A stretch of 64,000 bases of DNA from positions 1-64,000 of the forward strand of contig JALORN010000011.1 in assembly GCA_025458905.1 (NCBI GenBank). Direction: 5' to 3'. Source of the DNA: Steroidobacteraceae bacterium. GTDB taxonomy: Bacteria > Pseudomonadota > Gammaproteobacteria > Steroidobacterales > Steroidobacteraceae. This document shows positions 17,563 through 26,157 of this stretch, piece by piece. Below the pieces are notes generated by a model. That model did no database searches. It saw only the letters and a program-made list of their open reading frames with translations, and had not been told where the DNA came from. Positions within the stretch are counted from its first letter, which is position 1. Each line of letters starts with the position of its first letter. A program made the position numbers and the translations under genes.

Positions 17563-18333
17563 GTGTTCCGGGTCGTGATCCCCGCCCGGTACGCCTCCAC
17601 CCGTTTTCCCGGCAAGCCACTGGTCGAGCTGGCCGGGCGCCCGATGCTGCACTGGGTCTACGGGAACGCCTGCCGCAGCGGTGCGGAGCAGGTGCTGGTC
17701 GCGACCGACGACGAGCGCATCGCGCAGGCGGCACGCAGCTGCGGGGCGCCGGTCGTGATGACGGCGCCGACCCATGCCTCCGGCACGGACCGGATCGCAG
17801 AGGCCGCGGCGCTCGCAGGCTGGGGTCCGCGCGACATCGTGGTGAACCTGCAGGGCGACGAGCCCCTGCTGCCGCCGGTGCTGCTGCGACAGGTTGCCGA
17901 GCTGCTGGAGCGGCATCCCGGGGCCGACCTCGCCACCCTCGCGACGCCGGTGCGGTCGGTCGAGGAGTACCTCGACCCGAACGTGGTCAAGGTGGTCGCC
18001 GCACCCGACGGCCGCGCGCTGTACTTCAGTCGCGCACCCATACCCTGGCATCGAGACGGGGCCGAGGCGGGCGGCGCGCCGCGTTTCGCGGGTGCCCGCC
18101 GGCACATCGGGTTGTACGCCTATCGCGTCGAGGCGCTGGCTCGCCTCGCGACGCTGCCGGTCGCGGCGCTCGAGGACACGGAGAAGCTCGAGCAGCTGCG
18201 CGCGCTCGCCGCTGGCCTCGAGATCCGGGTGATCGACGCGCTCGAGCACCCGGGCCAGGACGTCAACACGCCGGCCGACGTGGAGCGTGCCGGCGCGCTG
18301 CTCGCCGCGCGCCACGGCGCGCCACGGCACTGA
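17563..18333 (+). CDS. kdsB: CMP-Kdo synthetase KdsB
   Basis: KdsB activates 3-deoxy-D-manno-octulosonate with CTP for addition to lipid A, in the cytoplasm. The protein has 256 residues: the nucleotide-binding N-terminus VVIPARYASTRFPGKPL, ATDDERI, ASGTDRIAEA, NLQGDEPLLPP, then YFSRAPIPW, RHIGLYAYR and LEDTEKLEQLRAL, all signature KdsB segments. The start is GTG 17563, as the conserved motif begins at residue 3. The stop overlaps the next start (TGATG), so the phosphatase gene is coupled to it. Confidence 0.97.
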   Translation: MFRVVIPARYASTRFPGKPLVELAGRPMLHWVYGNACRSGAEQVLVATDDERIAQAARSCGAPVVMTAPTHASGTDRIAEAAALAGWGPRDIVVNLQGDEPLLPPVLLRQVAELLERHPGADLATLATPVRSVEEYLDPNVVKVVAAPDGRALYFSRAPIPWHRDGAEAGGAPRFAGARRHIGLYAYRVEALARLATLPVAALEDTEKLEQLRALAAGLEIRVIDALEHPGQDVNTPADVERAGALLAARHGAPRH

Positions 18334-18803
18334 TGCGCGTGCTGTTCGTCTGCCTCGGCAACATCTGTCGCTCGCCGACGGCCGAGGGCGTGCTGCGCGA
18401 GCTTGCGCGTCGCGAGGCGCCGGGCCTCCTCGCAGAGGTCGATTCCGCCGGCACGGCGGACTATCACGTCGGCGAGGCGCCGGATCCGCGTACCTGCCGG
18501 GTCGCGGCGGCCCGCGGCTACGAGCTCTGGGGCCTGCGGGCGCGCCAGGTGGCGCGCGCGGATTTCGAGCGTTTCGACCTGCTGCTCGCGATGGACCGGG
18601 CCAACCTGCAGGAGCTGCAGCGGCTCGCGCCCGCAGTGCATCGCGACCGCGCGCAACTGTTCCTGCCCTATGCCGGGCACTCCACGATCGCCGAGGTGCC
18701 CGATCCCTACTACGGCGACGAGGCCGGCTTCCTGCGCGTGCTGGAACTCGTGGAAGAGGGCGCGCGCGGCCTGATCGCGCGGCTGCGCGACCAGGCCGGC
18801 TGA
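18333..18803 (+). CDS. Low-molecular-weight protein-tyrosine phosphatase
   Basis: The protein has 156 residues. The catalytic P-loop VCLGNICRSP (C7, R13) is at the N-terminus, with SAGTADYHVGEAPD as the second conserved block and the general-acid motif VPDPYYGD near residue 128. Family members dephosphorylate tyrosine kinases that control exopolysaccharide export, or act on small arylphosphates. No tyrosine kinase gene is next to it here, so the substrate is open. It overlaps kdsB by one base and ends 7 nt from the convergent rne stop. Confidence 0.93.
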   Translation: MRVLFVCLGNICRSPTAEGVLRELARREAPGLLAEVDSAGTADYHVGEAPDPRTCRVAAARGYELWGLRARQVARADFERFDLLLAMDRANLQELQRLAPAVHRDRAQLFLPYAGHSTIAEVPDPYYGDEAGFLRVLELVEEGARGLIARLRDQAG

Positions 18804-18810
18804 TCGGCGG

Positions 18811-21804
18811 TCACTCTTCGCGACGCCGGTCGGCGCCGGGCGTCGGAGGGCCGGAAGACCAGACGACGCGCGAGCGTGGCGGCTCGGCTGCCACGGCCGC
18901 CGGCGATGCCGGTGCGGACCCGGCCTGAGAGGCGCCGGCGTGCACGCCAGACTCGGGCTCGGCTGCCGGTTCGAGCGCGTCGAGCCCCGGCGGCATGGGC
19001 AACTCACCGGTCGCTTCGCCATCGTCTTCCGCGGTCACGGTCGTCGGGGACACAGGTGCCGGGGCCGAGGCCAGGGCCTGGGCCGCGGCGGGCGGCGGCG
19101 CGAGCGCCGGATCCCCGCCGCCGGTCGCCGCCTCGACGTCGCCGGCGGCGATCACCGGCAGGTCTGGCTGTGTCGAGGCTGCCGCATCGCTTGCACCCGC
19201 GACGGACGGCTCGCCGATCGCGAGGCCCGTCCAGGTGATCGTGGCGGATCCTTGCGGAGGCTCCCCGACCGGCAAGCGGGACGGCGCGGCGGCCGTCTCC
19301 GCTCCCGGTCCCGCGAAGCCGGCCGTCACGGCGTCGGCTGAGGCCGCCGGATCGGACTCGTCGGCCACGGACTCGGGGTCGGCTCCCGGATCGGCGGCTT
19401 CCGAAACCGCTTCGCCGAGCGCCGCGGCACCGGCTGCAGCGACCTCGCCGCGATTGCCACCGCGCCGGCCGCGTCGCCCGCGGCGCCGGCCGCGGCGCTC
19501 GCCGCCGCGCTCGCCGGTCGCGGCTTCGCCGGCGGCCTGGCCTGCGGCGGCATCGACCGCTGGTGGCTCGAGCGAGTCGGGCGCGGCCGGGGCGGCTGCC
19601 ATGGCCGTGTCGACGGCGACGGGTGCCGGGGCAACGGCGGCGGCGGCTGCCGGCGCACTCGAGGCTGCAGCAGCCGGCCGGTCGCGATGTCCGCGTCCCC
19701 CGTCGCGCTCCCGCCCACCGCGTCCGCCGCCCTCGCGGCGTCCAGCGCCGTTGGTGCCGGCAGCGGACTCGCGCGGTGCCTGCGCGCCGCCGCCGTTCTC
19801 GAGCGGCGCCGCGACGGCGCCGTCTCGGCCACGGTCGCGGCTGCGCTCGGGGCCCTGAGCTCGTTCGTTGCGTTCGCCACGTTCGCGGTCCCGGTCCCGG
19901 TCGCGGTCACGGCCACGGGACTCGCTGCGGGCGCGATCGCCCCGGTCGCGATCGCGACCACGATCCCGCTCGCCGCGCCGCCCGTCGCGGCGTTCGCCGC
20001 GCTCGCGGGGGCTGCGTGGCTCTTCGGCGACCGGGGCCGGCGTCGCTGCCACGGCAGCCGGCGGCTGCGGGTCTCCGACCAGCCAGCGCTTCAGGCGGGT
20101 GAGCACGCCGAGTTGCGGAGGCGGCGCTGCGTAGACCGGCGCGGGGGCGGGCGCCGGCGCCGGGGCAGGCGCGGGGACCTGCACGATGATCGGCGCGGGC
20201 GTCGTGGGCAGGAAGGTCGGCACCGCGGCCGGCTCCGGCTCGGCCTTCTTCTCGCGCGAGCCCGACGGGTCGAGCACCTGGGCCGGTGTCGGCAGCTGGT
20301 AGCTGAGCTTCTTGTTCTCGGGGCTCTCGGCCTCGTCGTCGCGAACGCGGCGGATCGAGTACTCCGGCGTCTCGATGTTGAGGTTCGGAACCACGATCAC
20401 GTCGACGTCGCTCTTGTCCTCGAGCGTGCGCAGCCACTCGCGCTTCTCGTTGATCAGGTAGGTGGCGACGTCGACCGGCACCTCGGCGATCACGCGCGCC
20501 GTGCGATCCTTGCGCACTTCCTCGCCGATCAGGCGCAGGATCGCGAGCGCCATCGACTCGACGGTGCGGATGCTGCCGATGCCCTGGCAGCGCGGGCAGA
20601 GCTCGTGGCTCGAGTCGCTGAGCGAGGGCCTGAGGCGCTGGCGCGACATCTCCAGCATGCCGAAGCGCGACAGGCGCCCGATCTGGATGCGGGCGCGGTC
20701 CATCTTCATGGCCTCGCGCAGGCGTTCCTCTACCGCCCGCTGGTTCTTCGACTCCTCCATGTCGATGAAGTCGATGACGATCAGCCCGCCGATGTCGCGG
20801 ATGCGCAGCTGGCGGGCGATCTCGTCGGCCGCCTCGAGGTTGGTGTTGGTGGCGGTCGTCTCGATGTCGCCGCCGCGGGTCGCGCGCGCCGAGTTGATGT
20901 CGATCGAGACCAGCGCCTCGGTGTAGTCGATCACGATCGAGCCGCCCGAGGGCAGCTGCACCTTGTGGGCGTAGGCCGACTCGATCTGGCTCTCGATCTG
21001 GAAGCGGGTGAAGAGGGGGATGTCGTCGGTGTAGTGCTTCAGCCGCCGTCCGCCCTCGTTGGGCATGAAGCGCTTCATGTATTCCTGGGCGACGCCGTAG
21101 GCACCCGCCTCGTCGACCAGCACCTCGCCGATGTCCTCGGAGAAGTAGTCGCGCAGCGCGCGCGTCACCGGGTCGCTCTCGCGGTAGACGAGGAAGGGAC
21201 CGGGGCGCTCGACCGCGGCCTTCACGATCTCGTCCCACTGCACCTTCAGGTTGTCGAGGTCCCACTGCAGTTCCTCGGCGGCCCGGCCGATGCCTGCGGT
21301 GCGGATGATCACGCCCATCCCGTCGGGAACCTTGAGCGCGTCCATCAGTTCGCGCATCGCATCCCGGTCCTCGCCCTCGATGCGGCGGCTGACGCCGCCG
21401 GCGCGCGGGTTGTTCGGCATCAGCACCAGGAAGCGACCAGCGAGGGAGTAGTAGGTGGTGAGCGCCGCACCCTTGTTGCCGCGCTCCTCCTTCTCGACCT
21501 GGACCACGATGTCCTGGCCCTCGGCCAGGATCTCGCGCATGTTGATCTTCCCGCCCGAGGGCTGCTTCAGCCAGTACTCGCGCGAGATCTCCTTGAGCGG
21601 CAGGAAGCCGTGGCGCTCGGCGCCGTAGTCGATGAAGCAGGCTTCGAGGGAGGGCTCGATCCGCGAGATCTTGCCCTTGTAGATGTTCGCCTTCTTCTGC
21701 TCCCGGGAAGGGAGCTCGATCGAGAGGTCGTAGAGCTTCTGGCCGTCAACGAGCGCGACACGCAGCTCTTCCTGCTGCGTCGCGTTGACCAACATTCTCT
21801 TCAT
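18811..21804 (-). CDS. rne: Ribonuclease E
   Basis: RNase E is the essential endoribonuclease of the RNA degradosome, acting at the inner membrane. The protein has 997 residues. The catalytic half (about 1-510) starts [20 protein letters not shown] and includes the S1 domain ([20 protein letters not shown]), [15 protein letters not shown], the DNase I-like metal site region [15 protein letters not shown] and [10 protein letters not shown], and the zinc-link LCPRCQGIG near residue 403. The C-terminal half is low-complexity: Pro/Ala linkers, long Arg/Asp/Glu runs and [15 protein letters not shown], then an acidic Ala region. It ends [20 protein letters not shown]. It diverges from rluC, as in Escherichia coli. 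Confidence 0.97.
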   Translation of the reverse strand: MKRMLVNATQQEELRVALVDGQKLYDLSIELPSREQKKANIYKGKISRIEPSLEACFIDYGAERHGFLPLKEISREYWLKQPSGGKINMREILAEGQDIVVQVEKEERGNKGAALTTYYSLAGRFLVLMPNNPRAGGVSRRIEGEDRDAMRELMDALKVPDGMGVIIRTAGIGRAAEELQWDLDNLKVQWDEIVKAAVERPGPFLVYRESDPVTRALRDYFSEDIGEVLVDEAGAYGVAQEYMKRFMPNEGGRRLKHYTDDIPLFTRFQIESQIESAYAHKVQLPSGGSIVIDYTEALVSIDINSARATRGGDIETTATNTNLEAADEIARQLRIRDIGGLIVIDFIDMEESKNQRAVEERLREAMKMDRARIQIGRLSRFGMLEMSRQRLRPSLSDSSHELCPRCQGIGSIRTVESMALAILRLIGEEVRKDRTARVIAEVPVDVATYLINEKREWLRTLEDKSDVDVIVVPNLNIETPEYSIRRVRDDEAESPENKKLSYQLPTPAQVLDPSGSREKKAEPEPAAVPTFLPTTPAPIIVQVPAPAPAPAPAPAPVYAAPPPQLGVLTRLKRWLVGDPQPPAAVAATPAPVAEEPRSPRERGERRDGRRGERDRGRDRDRGDRARSESRGRDRDRDRDRERGERNERAQGPERSRDRGRDGAVAAPLENGGGAQAPRESAAGTNGAGRREGGGRGGRERDGGRGHRDRPAAAASSAPAAAAAVAPAPVAVDTAMAAAPAAPDSLEPPAVDAAAGQAAGEAATGERGGERRGRRRGRRGRRGGNRGEVAAAGAAALGEAVSEAADPGADPESVADESDPAASADAVTAGFAGPGAETAAAPSRLPVGEPPQGSATITWTGLAIGEPSVAGASDAAASTQPDLPVIAAGDVEAATGGGDPALAPPPAAAQALASAPAPVSPTTVTAEDDGEATGELPMPPGLDALEPAAEPESGVHAGASQAGSAPASPAAVAAEPPRSRVVWSSGPPTPGADRRREE
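19850..20005. repeat. Imperfect hexamer repeats encoding the Arg/Asp/Glu-rich RNase E tail
   Basis: The plus strand shows imperfect six-base units such as CGGTCC, CGGTCG and CGATCG in tandem. On the coding (minus) strand they give alternating RD/RE/RG dipeptides, about 45 residues between roughly 600 and 650. The run is in frame throughout, so expansion or contraction would only change tail length. Such charged repeats act as RNA-binding segments in other RNase E proteins. The function here is inferred. Confidence 0.6.
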
Positions 21805-22277
21805 GGGCCCCGGTTCTCCAGTAGGGGGCCGACGGCTCGGCGACGGTCGTCCGCGAGGACGCCACGGCGCGGGGATCGCGCTCGGGCAGGAGAGCCAGAG
21901 AGGTGTGCGGGGGCGCGGAACTCGGGAGGCGGGCGGTCACTGAGTACGTTCTAGCGAGTAGTACTGGATTGGCCTGCTTTACCTGTGCCCGGTCGGGCCG
22001 CTTCCAGGTTCCCCGGAAGCACGCCGCGAAGGAGCGCCTGTCAAACCTGCGGTGGTCTCTGAAACCGACGGCGCGCCGGGGAGTCTTTCGGACTCGACGC
22101 CGGTCGCGGCGGCTGTCAGCCTGACTTCGATGGCCTCGTCGTCGAGGACCAACTACCATGCAGCTTCCCCGCCACACGTGTCGTTCGCGATCGCGACGCC
22201 ACGGGGCCTGGATGCCACGCTGTCGTCTGCCGTGGCGGCCGCGCACGGGGCGCGCGCCAAGGCGACCTGTGAATAAT
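21805..22277. other. Divergent rne / rluC intergenic region (long rne leader)
   Basis: This 473-nt stretch has no credible gene. In gammaproteobacteria the rne mRNA has a long structured 5' leader through which RNase E controls its own level, and this region has the right place and length. On the minus strand a TTGACA lies at 22044-22039, but the hexamer 17 nt on is poor (TGCTTC). The base composition near 21940-21990 and 22260-22310 is distinctly less GC-rich than the surroundings. Confidence 0.4.
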
Positions 22278-23351
22278 ATGGCAAAGGCTTTGGAAAAACA
22301 ACATCTTACAGAACGCGTCGGCGGCACCGTGCGGCACGTCACGATCGGCGAGGACTTCGTCGGGGTGCGGCTCGACAAATTCCTCGCCAAGCAGTTTCCC
22401 GAGGTGCCGCGTTCCCGTCTGTTCCGGATCGTCCGCAAGGGCGAGGTGCGGATCAACGGGGGTCGTGCGCAGATCGACCAGCGCCTCGAGGCCGGCGACG
22501 ACGTGCGCCTGCCGCCGGTGCGCGCCGAGGTGCCGCTGGAGCAGGCGGCCGGGAGGACCGGCGACGTGGCCGCGCCCACCGCGCGGACCCTCGCCGTTGC
22601 GCGCGTGCCACGCCTGCTGCAGCAGGCAGTCCAGGACGCGATCGTGCAGGAGGACGAGCGCCTGATCGTCGTCAACAAGCCCGCCGGTATCGCGGTGCAT
22701 GGCGGGAGCGGGGTGAGCTTCGGCGTCATCGAGGCGCTGCGGGCCGCGCGCCCGGGCGAGGCCGACTCGCTCGAGCTCGTGCATCGCCTCGATCGCGACA
22801 CCAGTGGCGTGCTGCTGGTCGCGCGCAAGCCCGCCGTGCTGCGCATGCTGCACGCCCGGCTGCGCGAGGGGCACGAGTTCGAGAAGCGCTACCTCGCGCT
22901 GGTGAAGGGCAGCTGGCAGCTCGGCCAGAAGCGCATCGACGCCCCGCTGCGCACCGACCTGCGCGTCGGCGGCGAGCGCACGGTGCGCGTGCAGGCTGGC
23001 GGCAAGGCGTCGATCAGCGAGTTCCGGCCGGTGCAGTTCTTCGGCAACCGCGCGACGCTGATCGAGGTCGGGATCCTGACCGGCCGCACTCACCAGATCC
23101 GCGTGCACGCCGCCTACGCCGGGCATCCGGTCGCCGGCGACGACAAGTATGGTGACCGTGACTTCAATGCGGAGCTCCAGACCCTGGGCCTGAAGCGCAT
23201 GTTCCTGCATGCGTCCAGCCTGTCGTTCACCTGGCCCGACCGGGGCACGGAGTTCAGCGTGAATGCGCCGCTGCCGGCGGACCTTGGCGCAGTGATCGAC
23301 GCGCTCGTCGCGACGGCACCGAAAGGTCGACGCGGTTCGCGGCGCCGCTGA
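22278..23351 (+). CDS. rluC: 23S rRNA pseudouridine synthase RluC
   Basis: RluC makes pseudouridines at positions 955, 2504 and 2580 of 23S rRNA in Escherichia coli. The protein has 357 residues: an S4 RNA-binding domain (RLDKFLAKQFPEVPRSRLFR, RKGEVRINGGR), then the catalytic domain with NKPAGIAVHGGSG, the active-site HRLDRDTSGVLLVA, and TGRTHQIRVHAAYAGHP. I chose ATG 22278 (MAKALEKQHLTERVGG). No strong ribosome site precedes it, and the first 15 codons are markedly AT-rich for this genome. It is divergent from rne. Confidence 0.93.
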   Translation: MAKALEKQHLTERVGGTVRHVTIGEDFVGVRLDKFLAKQFPEVPRSRLFRIVRKGEVRINGGRAQIDQRLEAGDDVRLPPVRAEVPLEQAAGRTGDVAAPTARTLAVARVPRLLQQAVQDAIVQEDERLIVVNKPAGIAVHGGSGVSFGVIEALRAARPGEADSLELVHRLDRDTSGVLLVARKPAVLRMLHARLREGHEFEKRYLALVKGSWQLGQKRIDAPLRTDLRVGGERTVRVQAGGKASISEFRPVQFFGNRATLIEVGILTGRTHQIRVHAAYAGHPVAGDDKYGDRDFNAELQTLGLKRMFLHASSLSFTWPDRGTEFSVNAPLPADLGAVIDALVATAPKGRRGSRRR

Positions 23352-23448
23352 GCGGCCTCTACCCTATCGCCCGTGGCGGCCCATGGCGGCCCGCGCGACC
23401 GCGGTGGTGGGGACAAACACCGGCTGGCCGCCGGGTCGTGCCGGCAAG

Positions 23449-24054
23449 TCAGCTCGTCGGGCGCAGGAACGGCCGCAGCACGCTGGCCACCCAGATCAGC
23501 GGCAGGCCTATCAGGCCGGTCGGGTCCTCGCTCTCCATCCGTGTCATCAGGCCGATGCCGAGGCCCTCGGACTTGAAGCCGCCGGCGCAGTCGAGCGCGG
23601 GTTCGACCTCGACGTGGCGGACGATCTCCTGGTCGGACAAGTGCCGGAAATGGCAGCGGGTCTCGTCGAGGTGCTCGGCATGCAGGCCCGCCTCGCGTCC
23701 GACGATCGCAACGGCAGTGTGGAATACCGCTACGCACCCGGAGAGGCGTGCGAGCATCTCGCGGTTGGCGGCCACCGAGGCGGGCTTGCCGAGGATCCAG
23801 TCGCCGGCGGCGCACACCTGGTCGGAGCCGATCACCAGCGCACCGGGGTGGCGCGCCGCGACGGACCGGGCCTTGGCAAGCGCCAGCCGGGCCGCGAGCG
23901 CCCGCGGCGCCTCGCCCGCGGCACGCTGCTCGTCGACCCCGGGATCGACCGTCTCGAACGGGATCCGCAGTCGCTCCAGGAGCGCCTTGCGGTGCCGCGA
24001 GGTGGAGGCGAGGAGCACCGGCCGCAGCGCCGAAAACGGGTGCTTTTCAGCCAC
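23449..24054 (-). CDS. yceF: Maf family nucleotide pyrophosphatase, YceF type
   Basis: Maf proteins hydrolyse non-canonical or modified nucleoside triphosphates; the YceF branch prefers 7-methyl-GTP. The protein has 201 residues: an N-terminal motif LLASTSRHRKALLERL, GSDQVCAAGDWILGKP with the catalytic Asp region, and LDCAGGFKSEGLGIGLM followed by GLIGLPLIWV. The CAGGFKSEG and GLPL pattern is that of YceF rather than YhdE. It is convergent with rluC (97-nt gap, no gene) and divergent from yceD. Confidence 0.92.
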   Translation of the reverse strand: MAEKHPFSALRPVLLASTSRHRKALLERLRIPFETVDPGVDEQRAAGEAPRALAARLALAKARSVAARHPGALVIGSDQVCAAGDWILGKPASVAANREMLARLSGCVAVFHTAVAIVGREAGLHAEHLDETRCHFRHLSDQEIVRHVEVEPALDCAGGFKSEGLGIGLMTRMESEDPTGLIGLPLIWVASVLRPFLRPTS

Positions 24055-24082
24055 GGAAACAAGGGCTTATGGTGGGCATTCT

Positions 24083-24111
24083 TTGACTCGGCGGAAGCTC
24101 GCACCTATTAT
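24083..24111 (+). promoter_or_regulatory. Sigma-70-type promoter of the yceD-rpmF-plsX-fabH operon
   Basis: TTGACT (24083-24088), a 17-nt spacer, then TATTAT (24106-24111) gives a near-consensus promoter. The predicted start of transcription, about 7 nt downstream (24116-24118), is only 3-5 nt before the yceD ATG at 24121. No ribosome site fits in between. The call rests on motif match and spacing. Confidence 0.75.
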
Positions 24112-24120
24112 ACGCGCCCC

Positions 24121-24672
24121 ATGCCGGCCGACTGGTCACGTCCCGTAGATGTGGATCGTCTGGCCGACGCGGGTGAGACGCGTGATTTCGACGCCGAGCT
24201 CGCCGTTTTCCCGCGCCTCGCGGACCAGCTGGCGCGCCCCGGTGCGAGGGCGCGCGGCTCGTTGAGCGTGGCGCGCGAACGCCGTTTGCCGGTGGTCGAC
24301 GTCGAGGTCCATGCGCAGCTGCCATTGACTTGCCAGCGCTGCCTCGGCGTGGTCGAGGTGCCGGTCGACAGCAGCGCGCGCGTCGCGATCGTGCCGGATC
24401 TCGCTGCGGCCGATGCGCTCGGGTCCGATCTGGAGCCGTACCTCGCGGTCGATGGGAAGCTCGCGCTGCGCGACCTGGTGGAGGAGCAGCTGCTGCTGTC
24501 GCTGCCGCTGGTGCCGCGGCACGAGGACGACGCGCAGTGCGCGTCGGCCGGCGCCGCGCGGGAAGACATGGGGCGCGAGGGCGCCCGCGGCGAGCCGGAC
24601 GAGGATGCCGGCGCGCCGGTGACGCAGAAGCCGTTTGCGGAGCTGGGCGAGCTCCTGAAACGCAAGCGCTGA
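24121..24672 (+). CDS. yceD: YceD/DUF177 protein, 23S rRNA accumulation
   Basis: The protein has 183 residues and is homologous to YceD, which is needed for normal 23S rRNA levels and is co-expressed with rpmF. The conserved core is [17 protein letters not shown], with two cysteines, and the mid part is [33 protein letters not shown]. The C-terminus [13 protein letters not shown] is typical. The [15 protein letters not shown] start aligns with the family N-terminus. Residues ~140-170 form an acidic, poorly conserved insert. The strong promoter lies immediately before the ATG. rpmF follows after 61 nt. Confidence 0.9.
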   Translation: MPADWSRPVDVDRLADAGETRDFDAELAVFPRLADQLARPGARARGSLSVARERRLPVVDVEVHAQLPLTCQRCLGVVEVPVDSSARVAIVPDLAAADALGSDLEPYLAVDGKLALRDLVEEQLLLSLPLVPRHEDDAQCASAGAAREDMGREGARGEPDEDAGAPVTQKPFAELGELLKRKR

Positions 24673-24733
24673 CCGTCGTGCGCGACGGCCGGCTGGTTCG
24701 CCCGGTTTTGCCGATGCATTCGAGGAGATCTCC

Positions 24734-24928
24734 ATGCCCGTACAGAAGAGCCGCAAGACGCCGTCCAAGCGCGGCATGCACCGCTCGCACGACAAGCTCG
24801 CCAAGCCCGCGCTGTCGATCGACCCACAGTCCGGCGAGACGCACTTCCGCCACCGCATCACGCCCGACGGCTTCTATCGCGGCAAGCGCGTGATCGAGAA
24901 GGCGGCGACGGAAGACGGCGAGCAGTAG
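24734..24928 (+). CDS. rpmF: 50S ribosomal protein bL32
   Basis: This 64-residue protein begins AVQ-type [20 protein letters not shown] and carries [20 protein letters not shown] with the usual FYRGKRV ending. It lacks the zinc cysteines found in some L32 forms, which is normal for proteobacteria. GGAGA lies 7-8 nt before the ATG. It is followed by two hairpins before plsX. Confidence 0.97.
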   Translation: MPVQKSRKTPSKRGMHRSHDKLAKPALSIDPQSGETHFRHRITPDGFYRGKRVIEKAATEDGEQ

Positions 24929-24941
24929 CCGAGCTCGGCCC

Positions 24942-24966
24942 GGCCCGCGAGGGCAGGGCGCGGGCC
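24942..24966 (+). terminator. Hairpin 1 downstream of rpmF
   Basis: An 8-bp inverted repeat (GGCCCGCG / CGCGGGCC) with a 9-nt loop starts 13 nt after the rpmF stop and is followed by TTCC. It may lower read-through from the highly expressed ribosomal gene into plsX, or stabilise the upstream mRNA end. Confidence 0.45.
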
Positions 24967-24974
24967 TTCCCCGT

Positions 24975-25000
24975 CATGGCGCCGCACACGCGGCGCCATG
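24975..25000 (+). terminator. Hairpin 2 downstream of rpmF (perfect 11-bp stem)
   Basis: A perfect 11-bp inverted repeat (CATGGCGCCGC / GCGGCGCCATG) with an ACAC loop lies 34 nt before plsX and is followed by TCGTTTCGG. The U-run is weak, so this may be a partial terminator or a processing barrier rather than a full stop. It would separate rpmF from plsX expression levels. Confidence 0.5.
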
Positions 25001-25034
25001 TCGTTTCGGCCACGACATCCGATCCGCCACCCCG

Positions 25035-26153
25035 ATGCCAGTCATCGCGCTCGATGTGATGAGCGGCGACCTCGGCGCACGCGAGTGCGTGCCCGCGGCG
25101 CTGCTCGCGCTCGCCGCCGACCCGCACCTGCGCCTGCTGCTGGTCGGGCAGCGGGACGTCGTCGAAGGCGAGCTCGCGCAGTCTCGCGCCGCGCAGCGCG
25201 CCGCGGGCGACGATGATCGCGGCGGGGGCGACCTGCGTTCGCGGCTCGAGGTCGTGGACGCGCCCGAGGTCGTCACCATGACCGACAGCCCGCGTGAGGC
25301 GATCCGCCGCAAGAAGCATTCGTCGATGCGCATCGCGGTCGACCTGGTGCACGCGGGGCGTGCCGAGGCGATGGTGAGTTCCGGCAACACCGGGGCGCTG
25401 ACCGCGATCGCCCATTTCGTGCTCAAGTGCCTGCCGCAGGTGGAGCGCGCACCGATCATGTCGGCGGTGCCGAACGCCAGCGGCTTCACCCACATGCTCG
25501 ACCTCGGCGCCAACCTGCGGGCGAGCGCGGTCCAGTTGGAGCAGTTCGCAGTCATGGGCGCGATCGTCGCTCGTGACGTGCACGGCGTGGCCTCGCCGCG
25601 CGTGGGCCTGCTCAACATCGGCGAGGAGGAGATCAAGGGCCACGAGACGATCCAGGAGGCGCACGCGCTGCTGCGCGCCCGTGCCGCCACCCTCGCCGAG
25701 GGCGACCCTGCCGCGTTCCGCTATGCGGGCTTCGTCGAGGGGCACGACATCTTCACCGGCGAGGTGGACGTGGTGGTCACCGACGGTTTCACCGGCAACG
25801 TCGCGCTGAAGACCATGGAGGGCGTCGCCGCGCTGATCACCCAGCGCATGCGCGCCGAGTTCAGCGCCACCGCGGCGAGCAAGCTCGCCGCACTCGTGGC
25901 ACGCCCGGTGCTCAAGCGCGTCGGCGCGGCGCTCGACCCGCGTCGCTACAACGGCGCCGTCATGGTGGGCCTGAACGGAGTCGTGGTAAAAAGCCACGGG
26001 CGCTCGGATCGCGTCGCCGTGGCGCGAGCAGTGGCCACGGCGGCGCTCGCGGTCGAGCGCGGCCTGATGCGGCACGTGTCGCAGGCGCTCGGCGGCACGC
26101 ACGGCGCGGGCGGTCCCGGCATCGCAGCCGAAGGCGCAGGGGCTCGGGGGTAG
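25035..26153 (+). CDS. plsX: Phosphate acyltransferase PlsX
   Basis: PlsX converts acyl-ACP to acyl-phosphate, the acyl donor for PlsY in phospholipid synthesis. The protein has 372 residues with [66 protein letters not shown] and [12 protein letters not shown], all family blocks. The N-terminal motif reads DVMSGDLGA where most relatives have D(A/V)MGGDxGP. Residues 55-75 carry a hydrophilic insertion, and the last 25 residues are a Gly/Ala-rich tail. It starts at ATG 25035, with fabH 4 nt after the stop. Confidence 0.95.
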   Translation: MPVIALDVMSGDLGARECVPAALLALAADPHLRLLLVGQRDVVEGELAQSRAAQRAAGDDDRGGGDLRSRLEVVDAPEVVTMTDSPREAIRRKKHSSMRIAVDLVHAGRAEAMVSSGNTGALTAIAHFVLKCLPQVERAPIMSAVPNASGFTHMLDLGANLRASAVQLEQFAVMGAIVARDVHGVASPRVGLLNIGEEEIKGHETIQEAHALLRARAATLAEGDPAAFRYAGFVEGHDIFTGEVDVVVTDGFTGNVALKTMEGVAALITQRMRAEFSATAASKLAALVARPVLKRVGAALDPRRYNGAVMVGLNGVVVKSHGRSDRVAVARAVATAALAVERGLMRHVSQALGGTHGAGGPGIAAEGAGARG

Positions 26154-26157
26154 GGTC

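Noticed and set aside
22272-22279. AATAATAT resembling a -10 at the rluC start
   Set aside because: It overlaps the start codon and no -35 lies at proper distance; more likely part of the AT-rich start region.
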